Below are positions 62,972-64,000 of a DNA stretch of 64,000 nt, in pieces. The notes beneath the pieces were generated by a model. The model saw only the letters and a program-made list of their open reading frames with translations, made no database searches and was not told the DNA's origin. Origin of the DNA: Betaproteobacteria bacterium SCN2 (GTDB lineage: Bacteria; Pseudomonadota; Gammaproteobacteria; Burkholderiales; Thiobacillaceae); assembly GCA_008923285.1 (NCBI GenBank), contig WBSG01000001.1:1-64000 (forward strand), given 5' to 3'. The position numbers and the translations under genes are program-made. Every line of letters begins with the position of its first letter. Positions within the stretch are counted from its first letter, which is position 1.

Positions 62972-63009
62972 GCGCCCCGGTGATGCCGGAATTGATGAAG
63001 GAGGTTGAC

Positions 63010-63159
63010 ATGAGGAGCATGAGTGGCGTGATTGCGCAGCCCGGGCCCCGGCAGGCATGGTTAAGACGGCTTGGTCTGGGCGGCTTTATGTTCTTTCTGG
63101 CCAAGGGGCTGCTGTGGCTGACGGTGCCGGCGATGCTGGCAGTGGCGGGCCTGGAGTAA
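63010..63159 (+). CDS. Small single-pass membrane protein
   Basis: A 49-residue protein with a basic N-terminal part (RQAWLRRLG) and one transmembrane helix (about FMFFLAKGLLWLTVPAMLAV). An AAGGAGGTTGAC ribosome site directly before ATG 63010 fixes this start over the in-frame ATG at 62968 that overlaps the Roadblock stop. Function is not recognised. Confidence 0.65.
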   Translation: MRSMSGVIAQPGPRQAWLRRLGLGGFMFFLAKGLLWLTVPAMLAVAGLE

Positions 63160-63177
63160 GGCGTTTGCTGGCAGCGC

Positions 63178-63549
63178 ATGGTCGATAGCCTGATCGACTG
63201 CGACGAAGGCCGCCGGCTTGGCTGCCGCACCTTTTGCTGCCGTCTGCTGGTCAGGCTGGCAGAAGACGAGCGCGAGCCCGCCATGAATGGTTCGGTGCCC
63301 AAGGGCTTCGTCGACAAAGGGCCGGACGGCTTGTGCGTCCACCTCGATCGCTGCACGCATCGCTGTGGCATCTGGGAAAAACGTCCGCGCGTTTGCCGCG
63401 AATATGACTGCAACCATGATTATCTGCTGCAGGCGGCAGTCCGCGTGGGCGTAACGAACATCGTGCAATTGGCCAAGGATGCGCAGGCTCTGCGCATCGC
63501 CATCGAGAACTGCATCAAGGTTCCCGGCTGTGCCGGGGATGTGGATTAG
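63178..63549 (+). CDS. YkgJ-family cysteine-cluster protein
   Basis: A 123-residue protein with clustered cysteines: LGCRTFCCRLL near the N-terminus, DGLCVHLDRCTHRCGIWEKR with PRVCREYDC in the middle. This is the CxxxCC...C...C pattern of YkgJ/UPF0153 proteins, thought to bind Zn2+ or an Fe-S cluster. The C-terminal part is longer than in the smallest members. It lies between the small membrane protein and a ferredoxin reductase, in the same direction with short gaps. Confidence 0.85.
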   Translation: MVDSLIDCDEGRRLGCRTFCCRLLVRLAEDEREPAMNGSVPKGFVDKGPDGLCVHLDRCTHRCGIWEKRPRVCREYDCNHDYLLQAAVRVGVTNIVQLAKDAQALRIAIENCIKVPGCAGDVD

Positions 63550-63562
63550 GGAATTCGGAGAC

Positions 63563-64000
63563 ATGCCTGAGATCAAGCACCAGGGGAAAACCTACAACTG
63601 CCGCCAGGGGGAATCGGTTCTCGATGCCTTCCTGCGCCAGGGCGTCAACCTGCCTTTCTCCTGCCGCAGCGGGGTTTGCCAGGTCTGTCTGCAGCGCGCG
63701 ACCGCGGGCGAGCTGCCGGAAGGTGCGCAGAAGGGATTGAAGGACAGCCTGGCGGCAAAGAATTACTTCCTTCCCTGCGTTTGCCGCCCAGAGCAGGATC
63801 TGGAGTTTGTGCCGCCTGCCGAAGAGGATCTCTACTTCAGCGCTTTGGTCGCGGAGAAGGAGCCGCTGGCAAAGGATGTTTATCGCATCCGGCTCGAGCC
63901 TGCCCTGCAGGTGAATTACCGCTCCGGCCAATTCATCAACCTGCGCCGCCCCGATGGCATCAGCCGCAGCTACTCGCTGGCCAGCGTTCCCGGCGAGGAC
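63563..64000 (+). CDS. Ferredoxin-linked flavin oxidoreductase (N-terminal part, cut by window end)
   Basis: The visible 146 residues start with a plant-type [2Fe-2S] ferredoxin domain. Its ligands are in FSCRSGVCQVCLQ (C-x4-C-x2-C), with a fourth Cys in YFLPCVCRPEQD. A ferredoxin-NADP-reductase-type FAD domain begins near residue 92, with YRSGQFINLRR and the FAD-binding RSYSLAS. This order is that of oxygenase reductases and CDP-6-deoxyglucoseen reductase-like proteins. Start ATG 63563 has GGAG upstream. The NAD-binding part lies beyond the window, so electron acceptor and pathway cannot be told. Confidence 0.9.
   Translation, partial: MPEIKHQGKTYNCRQGESVLDAFLRQGVNLPFSCRSGVCQVCLQRATAGELPEGAQKGLKDSLAAKNYFLPCVCRPEQDLEFVPPAEEDLYFSALVAEKEPLAKDVYRIRLEPALQVNYRSGQFINLRRPDGISRSYSLASVPGED

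Overview
The window is high-GC DNA with dense, often 1-17 base overlapping operons. Protein families and the order zapB-like / zapA / 6S RNA / 5-formyl-THF cyclo-ligase suggest a chromosomal segment from a betaproteobacterium (Rhodocyclales/Nitrosomonadales-like). This placement is inference; there is no rRNA to fix it.

Layout. Positions 1-3963 hold the right end of an integrated mobile element: a frameshifted MbcA/Xre-type antitoxin remnant, two small unknown proteins, an OB-fold/HD nuclease-like protein, a tyrosine integrase, an excisionase-like protein and a divergent Xre regulator. It ends in an altered tRNA-Ala(CGC) next to five copies of TGGGCCA. Positions 3985-11193 are backbone genes (VanZ-like, lgt, ilvD, an orphan ParA) and a pair formed by a periplasmic binding protein and a GGDEF-EAL protein. 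Positions 11215-21411 are an ion-transport block: DUF2062, a P-type ATPase with Ca2+-type ligands, a half-size Ca/cation antiporter, a Na/Pi cotransporter, a second P-type ATPase lacking key ligands, and a NhaP2-type K+/H+ antiporter. A heavily deleted Kef-type antiporter fused to a truncated UspA follows.

Positions 22568-34348 carry two tandem Mrp-type antiporter operons. The first has split small subunits in the order known from archaeal Mbh hydrogenases and contains an oppositely oriented gene. The second is the usual bacterial form with a fused A/B subunit, and it is translationally coupled to a YyaL/DUF255 gene. Positions 36557-46987 hold a BI-1/YccA protein, a small cytochrome c, two sodium symporters, the 6S RNA/zapA locus, a cobalamin riboswitch with a btuB-like receptor, a CapA-like protein whose Tat signal seems out of frame, a DUF6580-like membrane protein and GluQ.

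Positions 47024-58836 (minus strand) are a two-component island: three large hybrid histidine kinases, one with a C-terminal EAL domain, a FIST sensor, a lone receiver, and a regulator with an unusual MerR/excisionase-type HTH-receiver order. Across an AT-rich, repeat-bearing intergenic region runs a divergent operon (59101-62971). It encodes a receiver-like/HTH protein, a small COG2229-type GTPase, a fusion of an ABC-type ATPase with a Cys-based phosphatase, and two Roadblock/LC7 proteins. These two divergent operons are my best candidate for an undescribed signalling system. The window closes with a small membrane protein, a YkgJ-type cysteine-cluster protein and the start of a ferredoxin-linked flavin reductase.
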